A stretch of DNA of 64,000 bases from Leuconostoc mesenteroides subsp. mesenteroides (GCA_009676745.1 CP046062.1:146001-210000); one strand, 5' to 3'; counted from the first letter of the stretch, positions 29,324 through 39,946 are shown. Notes: generated by a model from the sequence alone, not told the origin. Translations and numbers: made by a program.

Positions 29324-30390
29324 TAATCGCCCATAATAGTTTTAAGATTTGCATCATCCAAATTTTTAGCAATAGCCACAACAAATGCTTTAGAAGCCTC
29401 AAAATCCTTAATTGACCAAACGGTTTGGTGGGTGTGGATGTAACGAGAAGCAACTCCTAATGCAACAGATGGTACACCAGTTAGCTCAGTTTGAGCTGCT
29501 GCTGCATCTGTTCCACCTTTGGAAACAAAGTACTGATAAGGAATATGGTTATCTTCAGCCACAGATAACAAAAATTCTTTTAAGCGTAGTGGCATCACAA
29601 CGGTCGGATCAAAAACACGTAATAACGTTCCTTGATCTAGGATACCTTGATGGCCACTTTGTCCAGTAGTATCATCTGCAGCACTAGAATCAACTGCGAA
29701 AAAAATATCTGGTTTCAGTAGATTGACAGCGCCATGTGCACCGCGTAATCCAACTTCTTCTTGAACATTAGCGCCCATGATCAAGGTATTAGGTGTCTGA
29801 ACACTTTCTAGTTCTTCCAAAGCGTCTAATATTGTCACAAGTCCAAATCGATTATCCCATGATTTAGATATTACGCGCCTTTTATTTGCTGTCATAACGG
29901 TTGATACTTCTGGCACAATAAAATCCCCAGGGCGGACACCAAAGGACCATGCTTCATCTTTGTCCAAAAAACCGCCATCAAATAAAATATCCTCGACAGT
30001 TGGCATCTGTGGGTCATGAGTACTGCCACGTAATAAGTGTGGTGATACAGAGCTTGAAACAATAGGATACTTACCTCTGCTTGTGAACAGGGTAAATCTT
30101 TGTGAACTAATGACTGCTGGATTCCATCCACCAAGAGCAGCCACTTTAAGTGCACCACTAGGCAGAATATCTTTCACAATAAATCCAACTTCATCCATAT
30201 GCGCTGCAAACATTACACGTGGACCTTGTCCTTCTTTAACACCGTAAACACCACCAAGTCCCTCTTGGTGGATTGCATCAACCAATGGTTCCAAATCAGA
30301 ACGGAAAGATTGACGAATAGCGTGTTCTTGACCAGAAGTACCTTGTAGTTCCGTATACTTTTTCACACGAGCCCATGTACTATCTTTCAT
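29323..30390 (-). CDS. M42-family aminopeptidase (glutamyl aminopeptidase/endoglucanase-like)
   Basis: A 355-residue M42 zinc peptidase of the PepA/FrvX type. [14 protein letters not shown] gives the first His and the catalytic Asp, SKSWDNRFG the bridging Asp, [10 protein letters not shown] the catalytic Glu, AVDSSAADD a metal Asp, and GGTDAAAAQ plus the [10 protein letters not shown] region the final ligands. It removes N-terminal acidic or other residues from short peptides. The start overlaps the gpmA stop by 4 bp. Substrate preference cannot be read from sequence. Confidence 0.88.
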   Translation of the reverse strand: MKDSTWARVKKYTELQGTSGQEHAIRQSFRSDLEPLVDAIHQEGLGGVYGVKEGQGPRVMFAAHMDEVGFIVKDILPSGALKVAALGGWNPAVISSQRFTLFTSRGKYPIVSSSVSPHLLRGSTHDPQMPTVEDILFDGGFLDKDEAWSFGVRPGDFIVPEVSTVMTANKRRVISKSWDNRFGLVTILDALEELESVQTPNTLIMGANVQEEVGLRGAHGAVNLLKPDIFFAVDSSAADDTTGQSGHQGILDQGTLLRVFDPTVVMPLRLKEFLLSVAEDNHIPYQYFVSKGGTDAAAAQTELTGVPSVALGVASRYIHTHQTVWSIKDFEASKAFVVAIAKNLDDANLKTIMGD

Positions 30391-31049
30391 TCTAAATAAA
30401 TCCTCTCACTAAATTCTTCTTTGTACTCGTACAAAATAGGTTCGCCATTGTCAATCTCAAGACCGTCTATGTCTTCATCGCTAATATGTTCTATATATTT
30501 GACTAAAGCACGTAAGGAGCTACCATGTGCGACGATTAAGACATTTTTTCCTTGCTGTATCTGTGGTAAGATTTCTGAATGCCAATAAGGAACGAGCCTA
30601 TCACTGGCCATTTTCAAGCTCTCACCACGTGGTTCTAAGCCTTCTGGGTAGCGTCTATCTGGTATAATTTGTTCTAATAGTGGTGGTGTAGCCGTATAAC
30701 TACGTCGCCATAAGGCAACTTTATTAGCACCGTATTGTTGACGAGCATAATCTTTGTTCAAGCCACGCAATGCCCCATAGTGGCGCTCGTTAAGTTGCCA
30801 AGCCTTATGGAGTGGTAACCATAACTGATCAATTTCTTCTAATATAATATTGTCAGTTATTATCGCGCGCTTTAAAAAAGAAGTAAATGATACATCGAAT
30901 TGCAAACCATGTCGCTTCAAAACTTCACCAACATGTTTTGCCTGTCTAACCCCTTTTAAGGTCAGTGGAACGTCAGTCCATCCGGTAAATTCATTGTCAC
31001 GGTTTGCTGTTGACTCTCCGTGGCGAACTAACACAAGTTTAGCAGCCAT
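30387..31049 (-). CDS. gpmA: 2,3-bisphosphoglycerate-dependent phosphoglycerate mutase
   Basis: A 220-residue histidine-phosphatase-fold glycolytic enzyme converting 3- and 2-phosphoglycerate. [20 protein letters not shown] carries the phosphorylated His in [17 protein letters not shown] and [13 protein letters not shown] carry the other catalytic residues. The ATG at 31049 has AAGGAG six bases upstream; a TTG two codons earlier is rejected. TATAAT on the minus strand near 31080 is a candidate -10. Confidence 0.95.
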   Translation of the reverse strand: MAAKLVLVRHGESTANRDNEFTGWTDVPLTLKGVRQAKHVGEVLKRHGLQFDVSFTSFLKRAIITDNIILEEIDQLWLPLHKAWQLNERHYGALRGLNKDYARQQYGANKVALWRRSYTATPPLLEQIIPDRRYPEGLEPRGESLKMASDRLVPYWHSEILPQIQQGKNVLIVAHGSSLRALVKYIEHISDEDIDGLEIDNGEPILYEYKEEFSERIYLE

Positions 31050-31386
31050 ATGCAACTCCTTTTTTTATACTCTTCCTATTATATCGTTTCAATCATTTTA
31101 AAGCTACGTAAGCAAAAATTTGATTCCTCACAAATGATCATTTTTAAATATTAGTATGATTATATCATTATTCGAATCATCAATTATCTCCAATATAAAC
31201 TTCAAAACACTTTAATTTATTTTCGTATTCGATTCAAAATACATGAAAAAACTTAGCAAAACATGACGTCTCTAGTCTTTTACAAACTGATGTCTTTCTT
31301 ATAAATTTTAAAATAAAACCCTAGTCAAATAACCGCTATTCGTTTAGAATATATGTTCAAGACATTTTATCGATATTGGAGAGAAT
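31050..31386. promoter_or_regulatory. Divergent gpmA/MATE intergenic region with three TATTCG motifs
   Basis: 337 bp without a gene. It contains ATTATTCG (31167-31174), CGTATTCG (31224-31231) and CGCTATTCG (31334-31342), each reading CGAATA on the other strand. The last lies between a candidate -35 TAGTCA (31322-31327) and -10 TAGAAT (31345-31350, 17-bp spacer) for the MATE gene. These resemble PurR-type CGAAY sites also seen upstream of the purine permease. Regulator identity is inference. Confidence 0.5.
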
Positions 31387-32742
31387 ATGCGTGATTTAAC
31401 TCAGGGAACTCCCGCAAAGCAAATTTTGTTTTTTACAATTCCACTCGTAATTGGAAATCTTTTCCAACAACTATATAATTTTTCTGATACGTTGATTGTT
31501 GGACAAACACTTGGTGTGAAATCTCTTGCTGCTGTTGGAGCGACTGGTTCAATCATGTTTTTAGTAATAGGATTTGTTCAAGGATTCACTTCCGGATTAT
31601 CAATTATTACAGCACAACGCTATGGCGCCCGTGATATTGCTGGTGTACGCAAAAGTATGGCATCAACAATTATTGTATCAGCAATCGTCACTGTAATCGT
31701 CACTGTGGTGAGTTTTCTCTTAATCTACCCACTGCTTCAAATCATGCAAACCCCACCAGATATTTTGAATCAAGCCTTCACATTTATTAGTATCATCTTA
31801 GGTGGTATCTTTGCGACGATGGGCTACAACGTCACCGCTAATGCTCTTCGAGCAGTGGGCGACTCTCGCTCACCATTAATTTATTTAGTTATTGGTATGT
31901 TTGTTAACATTGGTCTCGAATTATGGTTAATTTTAGGACTTGGTTTTGGTGTAGCTGGAGCAGCCATTGCAACTGTTATTGCACAATTGATCTCTGCGAT
32001 TCTAAGCTTTTGGCACATTTATAAATTTGTCCCCCAGCTCCGAGTTGATCGTGACGATTTAAAATGGGACGCAAAAGACATTCGAACGCATTTACGTGCG
32101 GGCCTACCTATGGGGTTCCAAAGTTCAATTATAGCGATTGGTTCATTAGTTTTACAAGGTGCTTTAAATACCTTAGGGACAGATGCTGTTGCAGCAACTA
32201 CGGCTGCACAACGTATTGATCAAGTGGCTACACTACCTATGATGTCATTTGGTATAACTATGGCAACCTTTGCTGCACAAAACTATGGTGCCAAACAATA
32301 TCAGCGTATTTTAATCGGTGTCAAACATGCATTGTTGATGAGCATGGGGTTTGGACTGTTTATGGGTATTTTAGAAATTACGTTTGGCCATATTGCTGTA
32401 TCTATGTTTGTCGGTGCTGATCAACATCGCGTATTGTCATTAGCGCAACAGTACTTCTGGGCTAACGGTGCCTTTTACTACATACTATCAGCTTTGTTTA
32501 TCATACGATATGTTTTACAAGGACTTAACGACTCTAAAACCCCTACCTTTGCTGGTATTGCTGAATTAGTCATGCGAACAGTAGCAGCAATTGTCTTAGT
32601 CGGCCCTTTCGGATTTTTCGGTGCCAGCTTGGCCAATATGCTTGCTTGGACAGGCTCTGTCCTGGTCATGATCCCAGCTTATCTCAAAACTGTTAAAATG
32701 TTAAAAAAGCAACATTTTTTATTAAATCACGAACGTTTATAA
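31387..32742 (+). CDS. MATE-family efflux transporter
   Basis: A 451-residue, 12-helix transporter of the DinF/MepA branch. PAKQILFFTIPLVIGNLFQQLYNFSD, IITAQRYGARD, AVGDSRSPLIYL in the first half and ATFAAQNYGAKQY, YVLQGLNDSKTP in the second half show the internal duplication. It exports cationic or hydrophobic compounds coupled to Na+ or H+; the substrate is unknown. TTGGAGAGAAT lies just upstream of the ATG. Upstream TATTCG motifs shared with the next gene, a purine permease, hint at purine-linked expression. Confidence 0.9.
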   Translation: MRDLTQGTPAKQILFFTIPLVIGNLFQQLYNFSDTLIVGQTLGVKSLAAVGATGSIMFLVIGFVQGFTSGLSIITAQRYGARDIAGVRKSMASTIIVSAIVTVIVTVVSFLLIYPLLQIMQTPPDILNQAFTFISIILGGIFATMGYNVTANALRAVGDSRSPLIYLVIGMFVNIGLELWLILGLGFGVAGAAIATVIAQLISAILSFWHIYKFVPQLRVDRDDLKWDAKDIRTHLRAGLPMGFQSSIIAIGSLVLQGALNTLGTDAVAATTAAQRIDQVATLPMMSFGITMATFAAQNYGAKQYQRILIGVKHALLMSMGFGLFMGILEITFGHIAVSMFVGADQHRVLSLAQQYFWANGAFYYILSALFIIRYVLQGLNDSKTPTFAGIAELVMRTVAAIVLVGPFGFFGASLANMLAWTGSVLVMIPAYLKTVKMLKKQHFLLNHERL

Positions 32743-32895
32743 CGATTCGTTCGTTTATTAAACGCTTTCATTTATTAAACTGTGCTATTATTCGCAAAAA
32801 GTTCTTTTATTTTCTCATTTTTAATTTAATTATTAGTAAATGACTGCTAAAATTAAATTGTACGTTATTCGTAACTAAATATTTGGGAGGCAATC
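32743..32895 (+). promoter_or_regulatory. Upstream region of purine permease with CGAAY/TATTCG motifs
   Basis: CGATTCGTTCG (32743-32753; the other strand contains AAACGAACGAAT), ATTATTCG (32787-32794) and CGTTATTCG (32863-32871) lie in 150 bp. With CGAACG at 32730-32735 inside the end of the MATE gene, the first forms an inverted repeat. The set looks like PurR operators; no purine riboswitch core is seen. GGGAGG precedes the permease ATG. Confidence 0.5.
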
Positions 32896-34203
32896 ATGTC
32901 TACGATTGCACATTATTTCAAACTTGACGAACTCAACACAAGTGTTCGAACCGAGTTTATCGCTGGTGTAACTACTTTTGCGTCGATGGCCTACATCCTA
33001 TTTGTTAACCCTACTGTTTTAGGTGCAGCAGGTATGGACAAAGGTGCTGTTTTCACAGCCACAGCAATTGCTTCAGCAGTCGCAACCATCTTCATGGGTG
33101 TTGTTGCACTCTATCCTATTGCTATTGCTCCAGGGCTTGGCGTAAATGCCTTTTTTGCTTATTCTGTTGTTATTGGCATGGGTGTAAAATGGGAAACTGC
33201 TATGGCTGGTGTGTTTGTAGCCGCATTGATTTTCTTAGTTTTAACTTTTTTCAAAATTCGTGAGAAAATCATCAATATTATCCCACAGAATCTAAAGCTC
33301 GCTATTGCTTCTGGTATTGGGTTGTTCATTGCTTTTATCGGATTGCATGATGCAGGGCTAATTGTAGCTAACAAAGAAACCATGGTTTCTTTGGGGCATC
33401 TATCATCACCTACATCGCTATTATCCATTTTTGGAATTATTATTACCTTTATATTGATGAGTCGTAAAACACCAGCCGCCATATTTATTGGTATGATTTT
33501 AACATCACTTGCTGGTATTCTAACTGGTTTAATCAAATTACCATCTGCAATTATTTCACCTGCTCCCTCACTTGCACCTACATTTGGTGCTGGCGTTATG
33601 CATATTGGTGATATTAATTCTCTACAACTAGTCACAGTTGTTATTACCTTCTTAATTGTTACCTTTTTTGACACAGCTGGTACAATGATTGGCTTAGCCA
33701 CACAAGCTGGATTCATGAAAAATAACGAAATGCCTCGTGCTGGCCGCGCCTTAATGGCTGATGCGGTTGGTATGACAGTAGGTGCTGTTATTGGTACTTC
33801 ACCTACTTCTGCCTATGTCGAATCATCATCTGGTATTGCAGTTGGTGGTCGTTCAGGATTAACTTCCGTATTTACTGGAATATTTTTCTTGTTTGCCCTG
33901 CTCTTCTCACCACTTTTATCCGTTGTTACACCACAAGTGACAGCACCAGCTTTAGTGGTAGTTGGGGTCTTAATGGCCAAAAACCTACGATTAATTGATT
34001 GGGAAGATTTGGCTATTGCAGCACCGGCATTTTTGATTGTTATTGGCATGCCTCTAACTTATTCTATATCAGATGGCATCGCGCTTGGTTTCATCTTGTA
34101 TCCAATCACAATGATTGCCACTGGTCGCATTAAGAAAGTGCATCCACTGATGTATGTATTAGCGATTATGTTTATTGCATTCTTAATGATCATCGCACAT
34201 TAA
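32896..34203 (+). CDS. pbuG: AzgA/PbuG-type purine (adenine/guanine/hypoxanthine) permease
   Basis: A 435-residue NCS2-family permease of the AzgA branch with about 13 hydrophobic segments. LNTSVRTEFIAGVTTFASMAYILFVNP, ALYPIAIAPGLGVNAFFAY, TFFDTAGTMIGLA and GTSPTSAYVESSSGIAVGGRSGLTS are diagnostic. It imports purine bases in symport with protons. PurR-like motifs upstream and a purR gene in this window fit purine repression. Whether the substrate is guanine/hypoxanthine or adenine cannot be decided. Confidence 0.9.
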   Translation: MSTIAHYFKLDELNTSVRTEFIAGVTTFASMAYILFVNPTVLGAAGMDKGAVFTATAIASAVATIFMGVVALYPIAIAPGLGVNAFFAYSVVIGMGVKWETAMAGVFVAALIFLVLTFFKIREKIINIIPQNLKLAIASGIGLFIAFIGLHDAGLIVANKETMVSLGHLSSPTSLLSIFGIIITFILMSRKTPAAIFIGMILTSLAGILTGLIKLPSAIISPAPSLAPTFGAGVMHIGDINSLQLVTVVITFLIVTFFDTAGTMIGLATQAGFMKNNEMPRAGRALMADAVGMTVGAVIGTSPTSAYVESSSGIAVGGRSGLTSVFTGIFFLFALLFSPLLSVVTPQVTAPALVVVGVLMAKNLRLIDWEDLAIAAPAFLIVIGMPLTYSISDGIALGFILYPITMIATGRIKKVHPLMYVLAIMFIAFLMIIAH

Positions 34204-34205
34204 AT

Positions 34206-34242
34206 AAAAAAAGACGCCGCTTAAATTTGCGCGTCTTTTTTT
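34206..34242. terminator. Bidirectional terminator between pbuG and recN
   Basis: Stem AAAAGACGC (34209-34217) with GCGTCTTTT (34231-34239), flanked by A- and T-tracts. Serves convergent pbuG and recN. Confidence 0.9.
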
Positions 34243-34253
34243 ATTTTATTAAT

Positions 34254-35921
34254 TCAAAATTCTTGACGTAAATCACGAGCATTTGCAAGAGCAGTTTCAG
34301 TAATATTATCACCCGATAACATCATAGCAATTGCGTGAACACGACCTTCTTCATCTAATGGTGCCACTTGCGTAAGTGTACGGTCATTTTCAGTTAACTT
34401 GGATATCAAATAGTGATGAGTTGCAGCAGCTGCCACTTGTGGTAAATGTGTGATTGCTAAAACTTGTGAATCAGTTGAAATTGTGAGCATCTTTTTTGCT
34501 ATTGCCTGAGCCACACGACCGGAAACACCTGTATCCGCTTCATCAAAAACAATTGAAATAATATGCTGTTGCTTAGCAAATGTAGTTTTCAATGCTAACA
34601 TTAGTCGAGCAGCTTCTCCACCTGATGCAATTTTGACCAAAGGTGCCATTCCTTCTCCAACATTAGTTTGAACATAAAATTCAACCTTATCAATTCCTGA
34701 GGAGATATAGCCTTCAACTGGATCAAAGTGTACCGCAAACTCGGCACCATTCATTAACAAATCGTTTAATTGTTGATTGACATTCTTTTCCAAATTTCGA
34801 GCCACTTTTTGTCGGGCTTCACGTAGTCTAATCGCTTTTTTTCTTAATAACTGGCGCATGTCATTTTGTTTGACTTGCAGCCGTTCAACATCATATTCAT
34901 CGTCATCTATAAGTGAAAGCTCTTTTTCAATTTTAGCTTGAAAATCCAAAACATCTGCAACCGACGTACCATACTTGCGTTCTAGTGAGTGAATTAGTTG
35001 AAGTCGATCATCAATACGAATTAACTCTCCCTCATCATAAGTTAATTCACTCAGTTGTTCGTCAACATCACGACCAACATCTTGAGCTGTGTAGTAAGCT
35101 TCGGAAATTGTTTTTGCTAGCTCAGCATATTGATCATCATATTCCGCAATATCTTGTAGTTGATGAACTGCCTCAGCAAGGGAGTCTATGGCGCCACCTT
35201 GCTCACCACTAAGTGTTGCCTGCGTTAACTGAAGCCGATCAGCAATTTTTTTGAAATTACGTAATTTATCACGCGCATCTAATAAATCATTTTCTTCATT
35301 TGGTTGTAAATTAGCTTCCTGCAACTCCTCTTGTTGAAATTTTAGAAGATCTAAACGTTGTGTAATTTCTTGTTGTGATGTTTGAATATTTCTGATGCGA
35401 GTAGTAATAGAACGAAACTTTTGAAACAGTTCTTGATAGTCATTTCGAAATTGCGTAATTTTTTCATCCCCAAAAGCATCCAATAGCGGTAAATGCTCAT
35501 CTGGATTCAGTAATTGCTGTGCATCATTTTGTCCTTGGATGTCAACTAAGTAACGGCCAATAGCTGCTAAAGTTTTCAAATTGACAAGAACACCATTGAT
35601 TCGAATAATACTCCGTCCATTTTGGTTTAATTCACGATAAATAATCAGCTCATCATCATCTCCTGCTACACCACTCTGATCAATGAGCTCTCTTAGCTTT
35701 TGATTATCCGGAACACTGAAAACTGCCTGTAGAATAGCTTTTTTACTACCATGACGAACCATTTCAGAATTTGCTCGACCACCAGTTAACATGAAAAGTG
35801 CATCAATAATAATTGATTTCCCTGCACCCGTTTCACCAGTTAAAACACTCATTCCTTCTTCAAACTGAAGATTCACTTTTTCAATAATCGCAAAATTTTC
35901 TATAATTAGATCTTCTAACAT
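34254..35921 (-). CDS. recN: DNA repair protein RecN
   Basis: A 555-residue SMC-like ATPase for double-strand break repair. Walker A is in MSVLTGETGAGKSIIIDAL; the central part is a long coiled coil; the C-terminal half has the signature KIASGGEAARLMLALK and Walker B SIVFDEADTGVSG, and ends in VLAITHLPQVAA. Last gene of the xseA-xseB-ispA-tlyA-argR-recN unit, 35 bp after argR. Confidence 0.96.
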   Translation of the reverse strand: MLEDLIIENFAIIEKVNLQFEEGMSVLTGETGAGKSIIIDALFMLTGGRANSEMVRHGSKKAILQAVFSVPDNQKLRELIDQSGVAGDDDELIIYRELNQNGRSIIRINGVLVNLKTLAAIGRYLVDIQGQNDAQQLLNPDEHLPLLDAFGDEKITQFRNDYQELFQKFRSITTRIRNIQTSQQEITQRLDLLKFQQEELQEANLQPNEENDLLDARDKLRNFKKIADRLQLTQATLSGEQGGAIDSLAEAVHQLQDIAEYDDQYAELAKTISEAYYTAQDVGRDVDEQLSELTYDEGELIRIDDRLQLIHSLERKYGTSVADVLDFQAKIEKELSLIDDDEYDVERLQVKQNDMRQLLRKKAIRLREARQKVARNLEKNVNQQLNDLLMNGAEFAVHFDPVEGYISSGIDKVEFYVQTNVGEGMAPLVKIASGGEAARLMLALKTTFAKQQHIISIVFDEADTGVSGRVAQAIAKKMLTISTDSQVLAITHLPQVAAAATHHYLISKLTENDRTLTQVAPLDEEGRVHAIAMMLSGDNITETALANARDLRQEF

Positions 35922-35956
35922 AAATACTCCATCAACATAGTAAATGCTATACGTTA

Positions 35957-36412
35957 TTATTTTTCAAGTAACTTTTGAATAATGTTAATCACTTTTGCCG
36001 TAGGAATACCATCTTTTAATAATACGAGAATCGAACCATCATCGCTTATGGTCGCAAATATTTCCGCTAACTGAACTTGCTCGATTAGATTTGATACCAG
36101 TTGACCATTTCCAGGTTGAACTTTAATCATAATCATGCCACGCTGCGCACGCAAACTCAAAAATGATTGTTGTAGGGCTCGACGTAATCGCTGTAAATAT
36201 GGCCTGTCATCTGATTTTGGCAAGTGATACAAAAATCCATCTTGGGAATTTGGAACTTTAATTAGCCCCAACTCATTAATATCACGGGATATTGTCGCTT
36301 GAGTAACCTTTTCACCAATACTTTCAAAATGCGCAACAATATCTTCCTGACGACCCACAGGATTCTCTTTAATGAGCAATAACAAGGCTTTCTGACGATC
36401 TTTTTTATTCAT
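35957..36412 (-). CDS. argR: Arginine repressor ArgR/AhrC
   Basis: A 151-residue hexameric arginine-responsive regulator. An N-terminal winged helix (KKDRQKALLLLIKENPVGRQ, VTQATISRDINELGLIK) is followed by the C-terminal oligomerisation domain, where GDDGSI-type arginine-binding sequence appears as ISDDGSILVLLKDG. The start is the ATG at 36412, which overlaps the tlyA end and has AAGGAGA seven bases upstream; the longer reading frame is not used. Linked to recN and xseA as in many Firmicutes. Confidence 0.93.
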   Translation of the reverse strand: MNKKDRQKALLLLIKENPVGRQEDIVAHFESIGEKVTQATISRDINELGLIKVPNSQDGFLYHLPKSDDRPYLQRLRRALQQSFLSLRAQRGMIMIKVQPGNGQLVSNLIEQVQLAEIFATISDDGSILVLLKDGIPTAKVINIIQKLLEK

Positions 36413-37241
36413 GATCAGTCTCCTTGTGATTAAGTTGCTCATAAGTACGTTCAAGTAACCTATCAATGTTAATATGCTTGCTGATTTCGGCTTGATTTGA
36501 TCGCTTCAATACTGCTAAAAACTCAATATTACCTTGCCCTCCTTTAATTGGTGAGTAAGTTAAGTCCGTAATACTAAAACCATCATTAACCATCATTTGT
36601 GTTACTTTTTGTAATACTTGTTTATGAACAGCTGTATCTTTTATAATACCGTTCTTACCAACATTTTCGCGTCCAGCTTCAAACTGCGGTTTAATTAAGG
36701 CCACAATATTACCACCCATAGTAATAATGTTAGCTAGTGCTGGCAAAATCAGCCCCAAAGAAATAAATGAAACATCGATTGTAGCAAATTCTGGTTGCCC
36801 ATATTTAAAATCGGCTAATTTTGAATAGCGAAAGTTTGTATTTTCCATAACTTTCACACGATCATCGTTTCGTAACTTCCAAGCGAGTTGGTTTGTCCCC
36901 ACATCTAATGCATAAACTAGTTTGGCGCCATTTTGAAGTGAAACATCAGTAAACCCCCCTGTGGAAGAGCCGATATCTAACACTATCTTGTTTTCAACGA
37001 CAATATCAAAATCATTCAGTGCCTTTTCTAACTTCAATCCCCCACGGGATACATATTTTAACTGCTCACCTTTAAAATGTAGTTCCGTTGTCACAGGAAT
37101 TTTTTCACCCGCCTTATCTAAACGTTCTTCATTATTGCCGAGAATCTGACCAGCCATTACAGCACGTTTTGCTTGCTCCCGTGACTGAAACAAACCTTGT
37201 TGGACCAGCAATACATCAACACGCTCTTTTTCAATACTCAT
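36405..37241 (-). CDS. TlyA-family rRNA 2'-O-methyltransferase
   Basis: A 278-residue protein with an S4 RNA-binding domain (RVDVLLVQQGLFQSREQAKRAVMAG) and an FtsJ-like methyltransferase domain (DIGSSTGGFTDVSLQNGA, ATIDVSFISLGLILPAL, LIKPQFEAG). TlyA enzymes 2'-O-methylate cytidines in 16S and/or 23S rRNA. The start overlaps the ispA stop by 4 bp and the end overlaps argR by 8 bp. Confidence 0.92.
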   Translation of the reverse strand: MSIEKERVDVLLVQQGLFQSREQAKRAVMAGQILGNNEERLDKAGEKIPVTTELHFKGEQLKYVSRGGLKLEKALNDFDIVVENKIVLDIGSSTGGFTDVSLQNGAKLVYALDVGTNQLAWKLRNDDRVKVMENTNFRYSKLADFKYGQPEFATIDVSFISLGLILPALANIITMGGNIVALIKPQFEAGRENVGKNGIIKDTAVHKQVLQKVTQMMVNDGFSITDLTYSPIKGGQGNIEFLAVLKRSNQAEISKHINIDRLLERTYEQLNHKETDHE

Positions 37242-38152
37242 TTTTCATCTCCAATTAAACTAACAAAATCATCCAGCAAACTTCGATCAAATTGTTGATC
37301 TTGTTCAACAGTATTAGCTAATATTTCTTGTGTCGAGAAGAGGTATTGGTCAAGCACCCTTTGTGCCTCTTTAACACCCACTATGTGTGGCAATGAGTTC
37401 ACATCTTCTACCTGATCTTGCTGATAATCATCTAAATCATCTTGAATTTGAAAGGCCAATCCAAAATTTTCACCAAAATCATACATTGCTTTCTTAGGAT
37501 CAAAATGGTTATCCTCAACGTTGGCATTTTGATGGGTCAATATCGCCCCCAGCGTTGTTGTATACCTTATCAAGGCTGCAGTCTTCATGCTATAAACATC
37601 ATTTAACAGCCAATTTGTAGTAGCATTGTGTTCTTTATTGTGATTATCCATATCATGGAGTTGCCCTAGAACCATTCCTGATCCACCTGCTTCGTGAGCT
37701 AAGTTTTGCGTAATGAGTAGCAATTCTTCAGTTGAAAGGCTCTCCTCAGCACTGCATGAGCTGTTAGCAGTCGCTATGATTTCAAAGGCGCCAGTTAATA
37801 ATGCATCACCGACTAAAATAGCATTAGCCTCACCATATAATGCATGAACACTGGGTTTGCCACGCCGTAACATATCATTATCCATTGCCGGCAAATCATC
37901 ATGAACAAGGGAGTATGAATGAATCCACTCAATTGCCGTTGCTACCTTCAATATACTTGGTGTGATAGATTTTCCAAAACTTGCAACAACTGCTAATGTC
38001 AGCAAGGGGCGCATCCTTTTTCCGCCATTCAAAACTGCGTACTTCATCATAGCAATTAAATCATCATCTGCAGAAACTTTTGATAAATCATCTGCTAATT
38101 GCTGATTAATTTTTGGGAGCCATTCTTTTTGAAAATTTTTCAAATCAATCAT
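37238..38152 (-). CDS. ispA: Farnesyl/geranyl diphosphate synthase
   Basis: A 304-residue trans-prenyltransferase. The first aspartate-rich motif is [11 protein letters not shown], preceded by GGKRMRPLL, and the second is [13 protein letters not shown]. Chain length control residues before the first motif ([12 protein letters not shown]) suit C15 product. It feeds undecaprenyl and menaquinone-type isoprenoids. Overlaps xseB by 8 bp. Confidence 0.93.
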   Translation of the reverse strand: MIDLKNFQKEWLPKINQQLADDLSKVSADDDLIAMMKYAVLNGGKRMRPLLTLAVVASFGKSITPSILKVATAIEWIHSYSLVHDDLPAMDNDMLRRGKPSVHALYGEANAILVGDALLTGAFEIIATANSSCSAEESLSTEELLLITQNLAHEAGGSGMVLGQLHDMDNHNKEHNATTNWLLNDVYSMKTAALIRYTTTLGAILTHQNANVEDNHFDPKKAMYDFGENFGLAFQIQDDLDDYQQDQVEDVNSLPHIVGVKEAQRVLDQYLFSTQEILANTVEQDQQFDRSLLDDFVSLIGDEK

Positions 38153-38372
38153 TAGTTAATTCCAAATCTGATAATTCATTATCATTATCTATAACTTTCG
38201 CCAAGGTATCTTCAGCATCTTTCAAGGTTTTTTGTAAATCTTTGACCAAACCAACACCAGTTTGAAAATCGGCCAAAGCCGTTTCTAAGGGGCGATCTCC
38301 CTTTTCTAACTGACTCACGATACTTTCCAATTGTTGTAACTTATCTTCAAATGTGAATTGTTCTTCACTCAT
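38145..38372 (-). CDS. xseB: Exodeoxyribonuclease VII small subunit
   Basis: A 75-residue helical XseB ([23 protein letters not shown]) that packs on the long XseA coiled coil. It overlaps xseA by 8 bp at its start and ispA by 8 bp at its end, consistent with translational coupling and defined stoichiometry. Confidence 0.95.
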   Translation of the reverse strand: MSEEQFTFEDKLQQLESIVSQLEKGDRPLETALADFQTGVGLVKDLQKTLKDAEDTLAKVIDNDNELSDLELTND

Positions 38373-39642
38373 GCTGTACTCCTGTTATTTTTGCCGTGGC
38401 ATGCCCATCAGAAAAGCGCATGTCGATTTCATCATTAATCGTAATATCTGTTGTACTACGAACTACTTTTTTATCATACTCAACAATTGCATAACCACTA
38501 GATAAGATTTTCAAAGGACTTACTAAGTCTAACTTAGTACTTAATAATTGTAATCTTTCTTGTATAGGTTGCAATAAACTACGTTGCAAATGTTGCTGTC
38601 GTTGCAAAATCGCTACTACTTTATATTTTTCATTAATTACTCTTTGTTTTGTTAGCTGTTGTAGTGAATGCGATAACTGATCTATTCGTTGGTTATATCC
38701 CGTGTATAAACGATCCGGTTGCTGAAAAATAACATGCGTTGCAACTCGATTTAATCGTTGTTGCCTCATGTCAATCATCTGTTTAATTCGTGCTATTTGC
38801 CGTAAATGTAATTCTTGCAAACGAGTGGTCAATTGTTGTAGTGTTATCGGTGTTGCTAGTTCTGCTGCGGCCGTAGGCGTGGCTGCACGCCGATCAGAAA
38901 CAAAATCTACTAAGGTATTATCTGTTTCATGTCCAACTGAACTAATCACCGGTGTCTGCATACTGGCAATCGTTCGCGCCAAATTTTCATCGTTAAAAGC
39001 CCACAAGTCTTCAATGGAACCACCGCCACGTCCAACAATTACCGTGTCAAAATCCATGTTATCAATCCGTTGAAGCTGCCGAATAATAGTTGGTGCTGCC
39101 TTTTCGCCTTGCACCACTGCTGGAAATAAAATCACCTGAGCACTTGGAAAACGTCGTTGCACTGTACGAGCAATATCTTCAATAACCGCTCCAGTTGGTG
39201 AAGTAATTACTGCTATTTTTTTAGGGAATATTGGTAATTGCTTTTTTAGCAAATCAAACAATCCTTCAGCCTGTAATTTACGCTTTAGTTGTTCATAAGC
39301 TAAAAATAGTTCACCGACACCATCGGGAGTCATTGACTCCAAAATGATGGAATATGAACCTCGTGGTTCATATATTTCCACTCGCCCAACCGCATTAATT
39401 TTCATTCCCTCTTCAGGTTGAAATTTAATACGCCGTTCATAGCCAAACATTGATGCACTAATCACAGCATTGCTTTCACTATCCTTAATAGAAAAATATA
39501 GATGTGGCCCGCGACGGCGACCCATATTAGAAATTTCACCGGTAACATAGACTTTGGCTAAATACGGATCAGCATCAAATTTTCTTTTTAAATAAGCAGT
39601 CAATGCACTGACCGTTAAGTACTTATTTTGTTCTTTTTCCAT
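38365..39642 (-). CDS. xseA: Exodeoxyribonuclease VII large subunit
   Basis: A 425-residue nuclease with an N-terminal OB fold ([22 protein letters not shown]), the catalytic centre [16 protein letters not shown] and [29 protein letters not shown], then a long Gln-rich coiled coil. It degrades single-stranded DNA to short oligonucleotides. AAAGGAAAA precedes the ATG. It is the first gene of the unit ending at recN. Confidence 0.96.
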   Translation of the reverse strand: MEKEQNKYLTVSALTAYLKRKFDADPYLAKVYVTGEISNMGRRRGPHLYFSIKDSESNAVISASMFGYERRIKFQPEEGMKINAVGRVEIYEPRGSYSIILESMTPDGVGELFLAYEQLKRKLQAEGLFDLLKKQLPIFPKKIAVITSPTGAVIEDIARTVQRRFPSAQVILFPAVVQGEKAAPTIIRQLQRIDNMDFDTVIVGRGGGSIEDLWAFNDENLARTIASMQTPVISSVGHETDNTLVDFVSDRRAATPTAAAELATPITLQQLTTRLQELHLRQIARIKQMIDMRQQRLNRVATHVIFQQPDRLYTGYNQRIDQLSHSLQQLTKQRVINEKYKVVAILQRQQHLQRSLLQPIQERLQLLSTKLDLVSPLKILSSGYAIVEYDKKVVRSTTDITINDEIDMRFSDGHATAKITGVQHE

Positions 39643-39688
39643 TTTTCCTTTAGCCTACTTAATTCAATAACATGTAAATTCTACTACA

Positions 39689-39694
39689 ATTATA
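39689..39694 (-). promoter_or_regulatory. Candidate xseA -10 box
   Basis: TATAAT on the minus strand, immediately preceded by TG, about 47 bp before the xseA ATG and downstream of the ncRNA terminator. It suggests xseA has its own promoter and that the RNA upstream is independent rather than a leader. Confidence 0.5.
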
Positions 39695-39710
39695 CATTAA
39701 AATCTGCATA

Positions 39711-39946
39711 AAAAAACAACTAACCTAAGTTAGTTGTTAGTTTGGCATGCCAGATTCGCTCTGACTGGCGGCTATTGATTGTCACATCAATAACAAAGTC
39801 GCGTCACCACAGTGCAAGCACTGTTAGTCAAGTGAGATAAGCGAGTTCCACAACAACACTTATCACCTACATCTATACGAGACTTGTGATTGAACACAGT
39901 AGGCCGCAATCAGCGCTAATTTTTCAAGCGCTTCGACTCATCGCAT
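39711..39946 (-). ncRNA. Unassigned structured RNA of about 236 nt
   Basis: A minus-strand transcript unit without a plausible protein, bounded by a consensus promoter and a perfect terminator: 10-bp stem AACAACTAAC/GTTAGTTGTT (39715-39724 with 39729-39738), loop of 4, and seven T. Inside are hairpins GATAAGTG/CGCTTATC (39835-39863 region), CAGTG-CTTG-CACTG (about 39810-39824), TATTGAT/ATCAATA (39773-39793), AGCGCT/AGCGCT (about 39912-39934), and GCCAG/CTGGC (about 39748-39770). A GCGGC/GCCGC pair could close a multibranched domain. It is not recognised as tmRNA, RNase P, SRP or T-box; 6S RNA is possible but no long rod-like hairpin is evident. Confidence 0.65.

Noticed and set aside
32743..32895. 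Purine riboswitch upstream of pbuG
   Set aside because: No purine aptamer core or paired P1 helix is visible; the short TTCG motifs fit protein operators better.
33159..33716. Minus-strand ORF of 185 residues inside pbuG
   Set aside because: Antisense shadow of a clear membrane transporter, without start signals or recognisable domain.
39711..39946. T-box leader, tmRNA, SRP RNA or RNase P RNA
   Set aside because: Their conserved cores (T-box TGG bulge sequence, tmRNA ends, SRP tetraloop, RNase P core) are not found. 6S RNA was not excluded.
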